From positions 1-64,000 of the forward strand of contig NZ_LMTJ01000015.1 in the NCBI RefSeq assembly GCF_001510715.1: a stretch of 64,000 nt of DNA, read 5' to 3'. The translations under genes and the position numbers were made by a program. The notes beneath the pieces are model-generated. The model ran no database searches. It worked only from the letters and a program-made list of their open reading frames with translations, and was not told the origin of the DNA. How positions within the stretch are numbered: position 1 is the stretch's first letter; every line of letters begins with the position of its first letter. This DNA is from Bacillus sp. FJAT-29814 (GTDB lineage: Bacteria; Bacillota; Bacilli; Bacillales; Cytobacillaceae). Positions 50,227-58,278 of this stretch are shown here, piece by piece.

Positions 50227-51203
50227 CAGTGCACCTCCTCCTCAATTAGCCAGCAGCTGACCTTATGTGTGCCAGAGACGTTTGCTACCTGCGGTTCTTT
50301 CGTTCGGCAGCGGTCTGTCGCAAATTTGCATCTGTCATGAAAGCGGCAGCCGGAAATCTGTTCATGTAAGCTTGGCAGCGAGCCAGGGATAGGTTCTAGT
50401 TCAAAGTCAGGGTCATCAACATTAGGAACCGAATTTAACAGTCCGATCGTATACGGATGTTTCGGATTATTGAAGATTTCCTCCACACTTCCTTCTTCTA
50501 CCTTCTTGCCCGCATACATGACCATGACACGATCTGCCACCTCAGCGACAACACCCATATCGTGGGTAATTAACATGACACCCATGTTATATTTTTCTTT
50601 CAAATCGTTAATCAAATCCAAGATTTGCGCCTGAATGGTAACATCAAGGGCGGTTGTTGGTTCATCGGCAATCAACAGTCCGGGATTACAAGATAAAGCA
50701 ATGGCAATCATCACCCGCTGCCGCATCCCGCCGCTCAGCTCATGAGGATATTGATTCATTCTTTTTTCTGGATAAGGTATTCCGACCTGCTTTAACAGCT
50801 CAATCCCTTGTTTCGTTGCTTCGCTTTTTGACAGGTTATGATGGAGCATTAACGGCTCGCGAATTTGGTAGCCGATTGTCAGCACCGGATTCAACGCCGT
50901 CATTGGCTCTTGGAAGATCATCGAAATTTTATTGCCACGGATTTGCCGCATTTTTTCCTGGGGCAAGTTATGAATCGGCGCCCCCTCAAACAGGACTTCA
51001 CCGCTAGTAATTTTTCCGTTGCTTGGCAATAGACCCATAACCGAGAGAGAAGTGATACTTTTCCCACACCCCGATTCACCGACAATGCAGAGTGTTTCCC
51101 CTTTTTTAATAGAAAAGGAGACATCACGCACAGCAGGCAGCTGCCCGTCTGCTGTGCGGAATTCAGTCACGATGTTTTTGACTTCAAGTAATGTCTCTCC
51201 CAT
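50226..51203 (-). CDS. Oligopeptide ABC transporter ATP-binding protein, OppD-like
   Basis: A 325-residue ATPase partner. Walker A GESGCGKS near residue 40, signature ELSGGMRQRVMIAIALSC, Walker B LLIADEPTTALD, switch LITHDMGVV, and C-terminal CRFHDRCKFATDRCRTKEP. Works with OppF on the BC permease pair. Follows the binding-protein gene by 9 nt. Confidence 0.94.
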   Translation of the reverse strand: MGETLLEVKNIVTEFRTADGQLPAVRDVSFSIKKGETLCIVGESGCGKSITSLSVMGLLPSNGKITSGEVLFEGAPIHNLPQEKMRQIRGNKISMIFQEPMTALNPVLTIGYQIREPLMLHHNLSKSEATKQGIELLKQVGIPYPEKRMNQYPHELSGGMRQRVMIAIALSCNPGLLIADEPTTALDVTIQAQILDLINDLKEKYNMGVMLITHDMGVVAEVADRVMVMYAGKKVEEGSVEEIFNNPKHPYTIGLLNSVPNVDDPDFELEPIPGSLPSLHEQISGCRFHDRCKFATDRCRTKEPQVANVSGTHKVSCWLIEEEVH

Positions 51204-51212
51204 TTTTCAACC

Positions 51213-52772
51213 CTACTTTCTTGTAACGCCCGATAAATCCCATTTTCCAGTCGGATAGAGTTCAAGGCCTGTGAATTCATTATTCAATGCTGCAGTGACA
51301 ACACCATGGTACATAATAACGACTGAATCGTTCTTCAGCATTAATTCGTTGGCTTGATTCAAATAGTCTTCACGTACTTTTTGATCGGTTGTTGTTCTTG
51401 ATTGCTCAATCAATTTATCCAATTCAGGATCCTTTAATTGGGTCATGTTGGAAGAACCAACGTTTGCACTATGGAAGTTAGGATATAACAATTCAGAACC
51501 ATCACCGGTAACATTCGACCAGCTTAAGAACGTAAGGTCAAACTTTCCGGCGCGTGCTGTATCCAGAAACGCTGCCCATTCCATTGATTCGATTTCTACT
51601 TTAAAGCCAGCTTCTGTCAGTTGGGCTTGAACCAGTTCAGCCATTAATGGATAGGTGCCGCGGTTTGCTGCCAACAGCTTGATGGTTTTGTCGCCATAGC
51701 CGTTTTTCTTCACTAACTCTTTTGCTTTTTCTAAATTATAAGCTGTGCCGCCTTTATCGGCAGAATCTTTATGGCCAAATACTTTTGGTCCGATGACGCT
51801 GTCGCTTCTTACACCCAAACCATTTAATTTTTTCACAATGGCATCTCGGTTAATGGCACTTGCAAGAGCCTTTTTGAATTCAGGATTAGCAAATTCCGGT
51901 TTTGAATGATTCACTGTTAAGAAATATTGAGGTGTTCCTTGAATCTTTTCAACTCCTACATTTTTCAATGCTTCAACACGGCTTAATTGCTCCGCCTGAA
52001 TACTGTCAATAAATTGCACTTCACCTGCCTGCAGCATGGAAATCGCTGTAGATACTTCCGGAACCACTTTAAAAACTAGCTTTTTGATGGCAGGAGCACC
52101 GTCACGATAGTCAGGATTTGATTCTAAAACAACTTGGTCACCAGGAGTCCAACTGACAAATTTGAACGGTCCGGTACCAACAGGCTCTTTCATTAGGTCT
52201 TGTTTCTTATCTGCTGTTGGGCTTACAATTGCCGCATTGGAGTGTGATAAAGCAGCTAAGAACGGTCCATATGGATATTTTGTTTTGATTTCAACTGTAT
52301 TTTCATCAACGACATTGATTGTATCAACAGGAGCCATCAAGCTTGCGCGCGGTGCAGCAGTTGCTGGGTCACGAAGTTTATCGAACGTATATTTAACGGC
52401 TTCAGCATTAAAATCTGTGCCATCGTGGAACTTAATTCCCTTTTTCAATTTAATAACCCATGTATTTTCATCCGGGTTTTCATAGGATTCTGCCAATAAT
52501 GGTTCAATCTTGCTATCTGCATTTCTCTTAAACAGTGTTTCATAGACATGTTCGGTTACATTCGAAGATGCGGAATCGTTCGTCATGATTGGAGATAAGC
52601 CAACCGCATCGGTAAGTGAAGCATAGGTAAATGATTCAATCGCTTCTTTCTTTTCTTTTCCCTTGTTAGTGTTAGTTCCTTCATTGCTTGATTTGGAAGC
52701 TGAGCCTCCGCCACAGGCCGCAAGTAGTAGCGCCGTGATAATGGTGAATAACAACAGCAAATTTTTCTTCAT
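51213..52772 (-). CDS. Peptide ABC transporter substrate-binding lipoprotein
   Basis: A 519-residue SBP_bac_5 lipoprotein. Signal peptide with lipobox LLAAC near residue 16-20 followed by GGGSASKSSNEG spacer. Family motifs KLKKGIKFHDGTDFNAEAVKYTFD near 108 and DTARAGKFDLTFLSWSNVTGDGSELLYPNF near 410. Unlike most operons it lies between the permease and ATPase genes. Peptide class is unknown; the neighbouring gamma-glutamyltransferase suggests gamma-glutamyl peptides or glutathione. Confidence 0.93.
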   Translation of the reverse strand: MKKNLLLLFTIITALLLAACGGGSASKSSNEGTNTNKGKEKKEAIESFTYASLTDAVGLSPIMTNDSASSNVTEHVYETLFKRNADSKIEPLLAESYENPDENTWVIKLKKGIKFHDGTDFNAEAVKYTFDKLRDPATAAPRASLMAPVDTINVVDENTVEIKTKYPYGPFLAALSHSNAAIVSPTADKKQDLMKEPVGTGPFKFVSWTPGDQVVLESNPDYRDGAPAIKKLVFKVVPEVSTAISMLQAGEVQFIDSIQAEQLSRVEALKNVGVEKIQGTPQYFLTVNHSKPEFANPEFKKALASAINRDAIVKKLNGLGVRSDSVIGPKVFGHKDSADKGGTAYNLEKAKELVKKNGYGDKTIKLLAANRGTYPLMAELVQAQLTEAGFKVEIESMEWAAFLDTARAGKFDLTFLSWSNVTGDGSELLYPNFHSANVGSSNMTQLKDPELDKLIEQSRTTTDQKVREDYLNQANELMLKNDSVVIMYHGVVTAALNNEFTGLELYPTGKWDLSGVTRK

Positions 52773-52796
52773 AATTATTTCCCCCTCATTTTTATT

Positions 52797-52835
52797 TGTC
52801 CAGCTCCAGCGCCTAGGCGTTTGTAGCTTTTCTTA
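52797..52835. repeat. GC-rich repeat fragment between oppA and oppC
   Basis: The segment GTCCAGCTCCAGCGCCTAGG followed by CGTTTGTAGCTTTTC (52798-52832) resembles the sequence inside the guanidine riboswitch variable stem on the minus strand (GTCCAGCTTGGCGCCTAG and GGCGCTTCCGCTTTTC). It looks like a copy of a dispersed intergenic repeat known in many Bacillus genomes. It overlaps the oppC stop codon region. Confidence 0.55.
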
Positions 52836-53729
52836 TTGAATATCCATATTTGGATCAATTGCATCGCGCAATCCATCGCCCACAACATTAAAAGCAAATA
52901 CTGTCAGCATAATGGCAATACCAGGTACGACCGTTAAGTGCGGCGAGCTCCACATGAAGGCCTGCCCTTGTGCAATCATCGCACCCCATTCGGGTGTCGG
53001 CGGCTGCGCCCCCAAGCCAAGATAACTTAGCGATGCTGTTGAAAGAATCGCGGTTGCCATCCTCATCGTCGCAAATACGATGATTGGCGCAAAGGCATTT
53101 GGCAAGATATGCTTGACCATAATTCGAAAATCTGAGGCACCGAGTGATTTCATCGCCATGATGTATTCTTTTTCCTTAATGGAAAGAACGGAGCCTCTGA
53201 CAATTCTCGCACATGACGGAATCGACCAGATGCTAATCGCGATCGCGACATTGATCAGGCTTGTACCTAAAATGGCAATAATCAGCATTGCTAGAAGGAT
53301 GCCAGGGAAAGAGAAAAGCAAATCTACTATTCTCATAATCACGCCATCTAATTTTTTATAGTAGCCGCCAAGCAAACCTAGGGTCACGCCTCCTAACAGG
53401 CCCAGGGTAACCGCGACAATTCCGACTACCAATGAGATGCGGGCCCCAAAAACAATTCTGCTCCATACGTCGCGGCCATAGTTATCGGTACCCAGCCAAT
53501 GTCCCTCGCTAAACACCGGCAATTCACTTGCTTCTAAATTTTGTTTTACCGGATCATAGGAGGTAATCAGCGGTGCAAAAATGGCCATGCCAATTTGCAG
53601 GACGATAATAATTAAGCCAATCACCGCCAGTTTGTTTTTCAATAATCGTTTTGCAACGACCTGATACGTTTTTTCTTTACTTGGTGCTTTTTTCACATTG
53701 GCCGCCGCCACTGTTGCTGTTTCCGCCAT
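52833..53729 (-). CDS. Oligopeptide ABC transporter permease, OppC/DppC-like
   Basis: A 298-residue permease. N-terminal OppC_N segment (KRLLKNKLAVIGLIIIVLQIGMAIFAPLI) and the EAA-loop SIKEKEYIMAMKSLGASDFRIMVKHILPNAFAPIIV near 205-235 are clear; LGTDNYGRDVWSRIVFGARISLVVG near 90. Six helices. The ATG at 53729 has AAGGAGGGGG upstream; the reading frame extends another 22 codons into the oppB end without a ribosome site. Confidence 0.94.
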   Translation of the reverse strand: MAETATVAAANVKKAPSKEKTYQVVAKRLLKNKLAVIGLIIIVLQIGMAIFAPLITSYDPVKQNLEASELPVFSEGHWLGTDNYGRDVWSRIVFGARISLVVGIVAVTLGLLGGVTLGLLGGYYKKLDGVIMRIVDLLFSFPGILLAMLIIAILGTSLINVAIAISIWSIPSCARIVRGSVLSIKEKEYIMAMKSLGASDFRIMVKHILPNAFAPIIVFATMRMATAILSTASLSYLGLGAQPPTPEWGAMIAQGQAFMWSSPHLTVVPGIAIMLTVFAFNVVGDGLRDAIDPNMDIQ

Positions 53730-53745
53730 CGTGCCCCCTCCTTTC

Positions 53746-54687
53746 TTATTGATATTTGATTCTTGGATCGATATAGGTATAGACAATGTCAACAACTAAA
53801 TTCACTAATACAAACAAGGTGGCCACCAACAGGACGGATCCTTGCACCATTGGAAAATCGCGTGCTGCGATTGCATCAATCATCAACCGGCCCACTCCGT
53901 TAATGGCGAAAACCTTCTCGGTAATGATGGTTCCGCCCAAGAGCCCTCCAAAGTTTAGGCCGATCACGGTGATAACCGGAATCATCGCATTTTTCAAGGT
54001 GTGAATCCAAATGACATTTCGTTCTTTTACCCCTTTTGCTCTGGCCGTTCTGACAAAATCCGCCCTGACAACCTCCAGCATCGATGACCTTACCATTCGG
54101 GCAATCATCGCGGCGGAACTGGTTCCTAACGTAATGGCCGGCAGGATCATTTCTTTCATCCCTTCAACGGTAAACCAGGAATTTGATAATCCCGCTACAG
54201 GCAGCCACTGAAGATTGACGGAAAAAACTAAAATCAACAATGCCCCCAGCCAAAAGTTTGGAATTGAAATTCCTGCCAATGCAAACGTAGTGGAGGTTAC
54301 ATCCAGCCAGCTGTTATGTCTAAGAGCTGAAATCAGACCGGCGAATATCCCGATGATTACCGCAACAATCATACTGGCGACTGCCAATTTCAAAGTGTTT
54401 GGAAAGCGAACAGCGATTGCTTCAGCAACAGGCTGGCGGGTTTGGTAAGAAAAACCAAAATCCCCCTGGGCAATATTAGCCAAGTAACTTCCGTATTGGA
54501 CCAAGAAAGGATCATTCAAGCCCAAATTGTCTCGAATCGCTTCCAAATCAGACGCTGTAGCTGTGGGTCCTCCAACCATCGCTGCGGGGTCCCCGGGAGC
54601 GAGATACATGGATGAGAAAACCAAAAACGATATTCCAAACAAGAGGAATATTAATTGAAAGAACCTGCGGACAATCATTGAAATCAC
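53746..54687 (-). CDS. Oligopeptide ABC transporter permease, OppB/DppB-like
   Basis: A 313-residue permease with six helices. IVRRFFQLIFLLFGISFLVFSSMYLAPGDPA at the N-terminus and the EAA loop VVRADFVRTARAKGVKERNVIWIHTLKNAMIPVITVIG near 205-240. The GTG at 54687 lies behind GGAGGAGGGTG; an ATG three codons later is the alternative. First gene of the importer operon (B-C-A-D-F order). A near-palindrome at 54716-54739 sits directly upstream. Confidence 0.94.
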   Translation of the reverse strand: MISMIVRRFFQLIFLLFGISFLVFSSMYLAPGDPAAMVGGPTATASDLEAIRDNLGLNDPFLVQYGSYLANIAQGDFGFSYQTRQPVAEAIAVRFPNTLKLAVASMIVAVIIGIFAGLISALRHNSWLDVTSTTFALAGISIPNFWLGALLILVFSVNLQWLPVAGLSNSWFTVEGMKEMILPAITLGTSSAAMIARMVRSSMLEVVRADFVRTARAKGVKERNVIWIHTLKNAMIPVITVIGLNFGGLLGGTIITEKVFAINGVGRLMIDAIAARDFPMVQGSVLLVATLFVLVNLVVDIVYTYIDPRIKYQ

Positions 54688-54715
54688 TATGCACCCTCCT
54701 CCTTACGACATTTGT

Positions 54716-54739
54716 TAATCAATTTTTAATTTTTGATTA
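54716..54739. promoter_or_regulatory. Inverted repeat upstream of oppB, candidate operator
   Basis: TAATCAA (54716-54722) and TTTGATTA (about 54732-54739) are complementary ends of an AT-rich 24-bp imperfect palindrome immediately upstream of the oppB ribosome site. An Lrp/AsnC-type regulator is encoded next door, making it a candidate binding site. Confidence 0.4.
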
Positions 54740-54980
54740 CTTAATGTTCTGAATAATATAAAAGTGATTATAATCCTTTTCATTTTAAAAATCTACAAAA
54801 AACACTCATTTTTTTAAAAATTTTTCAAATTTCAACAACTTTATGGTTTTATTTACCCGATGAACCTTCCGAAATGTCGACATATTCCTGAAAAGTGCTT
54901 TATTTTTGAATCGCAAATCTAGAACGCTTACATTTTCGTTTTGTAAAACTAATTATTCGATGGTATCTTCCCTTAATGCA

Positions 54981-55008
54981 CAAAAAAACTCATCTTAACG
55001 ATGAGTTC
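54981..55008 (-). terminator. Terminator of the Lrp-type regulator gene
   Basis: AACTCATC (54987-54994) and GATGAGTT (55000-55007) form an 8-bp stem with loop TTAAC; the minus strand continues TTTTTTG. Confidence 0.8.
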
Positions 55009-55019
55009 CTTGCTGCAGA

Positions 55020-55463
55020 TTATAGTTTTAGCCCTCTTCGGCTTTTAAATCGCCTTAATAAAATATGACTCTCCACTCTTGTAATTCCATCCAATACGTA
55101 TAACTCCTCATTGATAAATCTTTCTAAGGCCCCGAAGTCATCAACCAGGACGTGGGTATGCAAGGTGGAAGGTCCTGTCATTTGATAGCAGCTCGCCACA
55201 TTTGGATTTTCTGCCAATGCCTCCGCCACTTTTACAAGGGAACCAGGCTCGCAATCAATTTCAAAGAAAGCAGAAACCCCTTTTCCTGCCTTGCTGCTAT
55301 TAATGACGATGGTAAATTGCTCGATAACGCCATCATCGATTAATTTAGCGACTCTTTCTCTTACAGCAACCCTGGATACCCCCAATTCCTTTCCGATATC
55401 AACGTACGATAGCCTGCCATTGTCGACTAATAATTCTAATATTTTTTTATCGTATTGATCCAA
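55020..55463 (-). CDS. Lrp/AsnC family transcriptional regulator (YwrC-like)
   Basis: A 147-residue regulator. The N-terminal helix-turn-helix is YDKKILELLVDNGRLSYVDIGKELGVSRVAVRERVAKLIDDGVIEQF and the C-terminal RAM/effector domain follows (VSAFFEIDCEPGSLVKVAEALAENPNVASCYQMTGPSTLHTHVLVDDFGALERF). The start is placed at TTG 55463, about 10 nt after AAAGGTGG, which gives the family length; the frame runs another 57 codons upstream without family similarity. B. subtilis ywrC, of the same family, neighbours ywrB and ywrD, so this is its likely counterpart. It diverges from ampS and precedes the opp operon. Confidence 0.9.
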   Translation of the reverse strand: MDQYDKKILELLVDNGRLSYVDIGKELGVSRVAVRERVAKLIDDGVIEQFTIVINSSKAGKGVSAFFEIDCEPGSLVKVAEALAENPNVASCYQMTGPSTLHTHVLVDDFGALERFINEELYVLDGITRVESHILLRRFKSRRGLKL

Positions 55464-55678
55464 TCTGCATAAACCACCTTTCGATTTCTCCCAATTACTA
55501 GTATTATATGGGAAGTTTATATAAAATGTAATAAAATTCGCATTATTTTCGACAAACTGTTTGTAGAATACCGCTTTTTCTTTCGATGTGAAGATCAACT
55601 TACCCACGCTCCCCGTTGCATCTTTTTCAATCAACTATGCTACTATAAGATTGAAACTTAATTTTTGGAGGGACAGAA

Positions 55679-56923
55679 ATGGTGCTGCCTAATTTTGAAG
55701 AGAACTTACACAAGTACGCAAAGCTGTTAGTGGCGAAAGGAATTAATGTTCAACCCGGGGATTGGGTGAAGATGACAATTAACGTCGATCAGGCGCCATT
55801 AGCCAGGTTAATCACAAAAGAAGCATATGCCCTGGGGGCTGAGAAGGTCATTGTCAAATGGTCCGATGACGAAATCACAAAAGAGCATTACTTAAATCAA
55901 CCCCTCGAGGTATTGACGAACATTCCTGACTATGAAATCCAGGAATCCGAAGACCATGTATTAAATCATCGCGTCAGCCGTTTGTCGATTCTTTCGAGCG
56001 ACCCTGGTTTGTTAAATGAAGTCGATCCGGCTAAGGTGGCACAATACCAAAAGGTAGCCGGAAAGGCATTCCACGCACAACGCAAGGCGACTCAGAATGA
56101 TGATTTGAAATGGACAGTTGCCGCTGCTGCCGGCGCCGGCTGGGCTGCCACAGTATTCCCGAACCTAGCCACTTCCGAAGAACAGGTCGATGCCCTTTGG
56201 GATCAAATTTTTAAAACCTGCCGTGTTTACGCGGAAGACCCGATTGCCGCTTGGGACCAGCACAAACAAACATTGGATGAGAAGGCGGAAAAATTAAATG
56301 AAATCCAATTTGATGCGCTGCATTACACAGCACCAGGCACAGATTTAACCCTCGGCCTGCCGAAGAACCATATTTGGGCCAGCGCCGGAAGCGTCAATCC
56401 AAAAGGCGAAGAGTTCCTTGCCAACATGCCTACAGAGGAAGTGTTCACGGCCCCTGATACCCGGCGCATGGATGGGGTAGTCCGGAGCACGAAGCCGTTA
56501 AGCTATGCGGGGACATTGATTGAAGGAATTGAAGTGCACTTTAAGGATGGAAAAATTGTCGATATTTCTGCGGAAAAAGGCGATGAAGCCATTAAGAAAT
56601 TAGTGTTTGATAACGAAGGCGGAACAGGCCTTGGTGAGGTCGCACTGGTACCAGATCCATCACCGATTTCACAATCGGGAATTATTTTCTTTAATACCCT
56701 GTTTGACGAGAATGCCTCCAACCACCTGGCTATCGGCTCGGCTTACCCGACAACGATTCAAGGCGGGACTAAAATGAGCCAGGAAGAGCTACAGCAGCAC
56801 GGGATGAACACCGGAACTGTTCATGTGGACTTTATGATTGGCTCTAACGAGATGAATATCGACGGAATTAAACAAGACGGCACCGTTGTTCCAATCTTCC
56901 GGAATGGGGATTGGGCAATCTAA
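55679..56923 (+). CDS. ampS: M29 family aminopeptidase (AmpS)
   Basis: A 414-residue metalloaminopeptidase of the AmpS/AmpT group. Metal-ligand segments are visible: IEGIEVHFKDGKIVDISAEKG with TGLGEVALVP (Glu ligands about residues 250-320), NTLFDENASNHLAIGSAYP near 340 (E and H), and GTVHVDFMIGS near 378 (H, D). GGAGGG stands 8 nt before the ATG. Cytoplasmic, trims N-terminal residues of peptides taken up by the adjacent importer. Divergent from the Lrp-type regulator over 215 bp. Confidence 0.94.
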   Translation: MVLPNFEENLHKYAKLLVAKGINVQPGDWVKMTINVDQAPLARLITKEAYALGAEKVIVKWSDDEITKEHYLNQPLEVLTNIPDYEIQESEDHVLNHRVSRLSILSSDPGLLNEVDPAKVAQYQKVAGKAFHAQRKATQNDDLKWTVAAAAGAGWAATVFPNLATSEEQVDALWDQIFKTCRVYAEDPIAAWDQHKQTLDEKAEKLNEIQFDALHYTAPGTDLTLGLPKNHIWASAGSVNPKGEEFLANMPTEEVFTAPDTRRMDGVVRSTKPLSYAGTLIEGIEVHFKDGKIVDISAEKGDEAIKKLVFDNEGGTGLGEVALVPDPSPISQSGIIFFNTLFDENASNHLAIGSAYPTTIQGGTKMSQEELQQHGMNTGTVHVDFMIGSNEMNIDGIKQDGTVVPIFRNGDWAI

Positions 56924-56928
56924 AAATG

Positions 56929-56971
56929 TAAAAAGTCTGAGAGACCGCGGAAGTGTCTCTTGGACTTTTTT
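56929..56971 (+). terminator. Terminator of ampS
   Basis: AAAAGTC and AGAGAC (56931-56944) pair with GTCTCT and GACTTTTT (56954-56969) with a TG/TG internal mismatch, then TTGTG. Confidence 0.87.
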
Positions 56972-57012
56972 GTGAAAATAAATTTAGATTAATGGGAGGA
57001 ATAAGAGAGTAA

Positions 57013-58209
57013 ATGAGCAGTGGAACACCAAGAACGAGCAGAAATGTTGTAAGAACGGGAGTTAGTATTTTTGCCATATTATTTATATTAGTTCTTTCAT
57101 TCATGCTTGGATTTTCAAAACTAGACTCAAATACACAGGTTGAAAGAAAGAATGTTGAAGTATCCGCTAAACAATCCAAACAGGATGCAAAATCGATTCC
57201 GAAGGAAAAGGATTTGAGTGCATCACCTGAAAATAGCTTAGAGGAAATAGAAGTTGAAAAGAATACGGATACTCCAAAGCCCGAACCCGCTCCTGCAGTA
57301 AATCCGGCAATAAAATATGTAACGGCAAGCATTTTAAATATTCGTAGTGGCTCTGATACGAGTTATCCCGTCATTACCACTATTAAACTAGGCCAGCAAG
57401 TGTCAGTTTACGAATCTAATGGATCTTGGAGTAAAGTCATGGTTAACGAGCAAACAGGTTGGGTTGCCAATCAATTTTTATCCGATACCAAACCTGTGAT
57501 AAAGGAACCGGAAAGTCAAAAAACAGTCCAGAAACAAGCACCTGTTTCAAATCCTGCGCTAGCTCCGGCACCCGCTACCAATTCAACTACTGAAAAGCAG
57601 ACAGCTAATAATAGTCTGGCTGATGGATTAAAGACCGTGGACAATAATAGCCAGTTAATCCTTGTCACGACGAATGGCTCGAATACAAATAGGGCTGTCA
57701 TTCGGACCTTCGAAAAAAATTCACAGGGACAATGGCTTCCTGTTCTTACAGCCAATGGTTATATTGGTAAAAACGGATTTGCAGCGAGTAAAAAGGAAGG
57801 GGATGGCAAATCTCCTATCGGTAAATATACATTTGGGACCGCTTTTGGCCAAAATGGAAATCCAGGAACAAGATTACCTTGGAGAAATATCACAAATGAT
57901 GATGTTTGGGTTGATGATTCGGAGTCCCCACTTTACAATACTTGGCAGTCAAAAAGTCAAACGGAAGGACAATGGAACAGTGCCGAAAGCATGATGCATC
58001 GATTGTATACCTACGGTTTTGTCATTAATTACAATACGGAACGTACTCCGTATAAAGGAAGTGCTATCTTCTTCCATGTTGGCAGCGGTCCTACATTGGG
58101 ATGTACCGCAACTTCGGCAAACAACGTGATTGCCATTCTCAAATGGTTAGACCCATCAAAGAATCCAGTAATCATCCAAACGCCAATCCAAGAGATATCC
58201 AAATTTTGA
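57013..58209 (+). CDS. Membrane-anchored SH3b and L,D-transpeptidase-like protein
   Basis: A 398-residue protein. One N-terminal membrane helix (about residues 17-34, VSIFAILFILVLSFMLGF), then a Lys/Glu/Pro-rich linker, a bacterial SH3 domain (VTASILNIRSGSDTSYPVITTIKLGQQVSVYESNGSWSKVMVNEQTGWVANQFL, about 102-158), a second low-complexity linker (PALAPAPATNST), and a YkuD-like catalytic domain with FFHVGSGPTLGCTATS near 355-372: the His, Gly-Cys and Ser of L,D-transpeptidases. The protein should bind wall peptidoglycan and crosslink or trim it. GGAGG lies about 13 nt before the ATG, slightly long. Confidence 0.87.
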   Translation: MSSGTPRTSRNVVRTGVSIFAILFILVLSFMLGFSKLDSNTQVERKNVEVSAKQSKQDAKSIPKEKDLSASPENSLEEIEVEKNTDTPKPEPAPAVNPAIKYVTASILNIRSGSDTSYPVITTIKLGQQVSVYESNGSWSKVMVNEQTGWVANQFLSDTKPVIKEPESQKTVQKQAPVSNPALAPAPATNSTTEKQTANNSLADGLKTVDNNSQLILVTTNGSNTNRAVIRTFEKNSQGQWLPVLTANGYIGKNGFAASKKEGDGKSPIGKYTFGTAFGQNGNPGTRLPWRNITNDDVWVDDSESPLYNTWQSKSQTEGQWNSAESMMHRLYTYGFVINYNTERTPYKGSAIFFHVGSGPTLGCTATSANNVIAILKWLDPSKNPVIIQTPIQEISKF

Positions 58210-58227
58210 TACGTGATTGATCGATGG

Positions 58228-58262
58228 AGAAAAGACCTACATAGAACTGTAGGTCTTTTTGG
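58228..58262 (+). terminator. Terminator after the L,D-transpeptidase gene
   Basis: AAAGACCTAC (58231-58240) and GTAGGTCTTT (58249-58258), loop ATAGAACT, followed by TTGG. Confidence 0.87.
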
Positions 58263-58278
58263 TAAATTTCAGTTGCCA

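Larger units (their letters stand above)
54688..55019. other. Regulatory region between the Lrp-type gene and the importer operon
   Basis: These 332 bases hold no gene. They contain the inverted repeat at 54716-54739, very AT-rich sequence suited to promoters (54740-54830), a TCGACATATTCCTGAA-type stretch near 54877, and the Lrp gene terminator at 54981-55008. A long A/T-rich leader is common at Lrp-controlled promoters. Confidence 0.5.
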
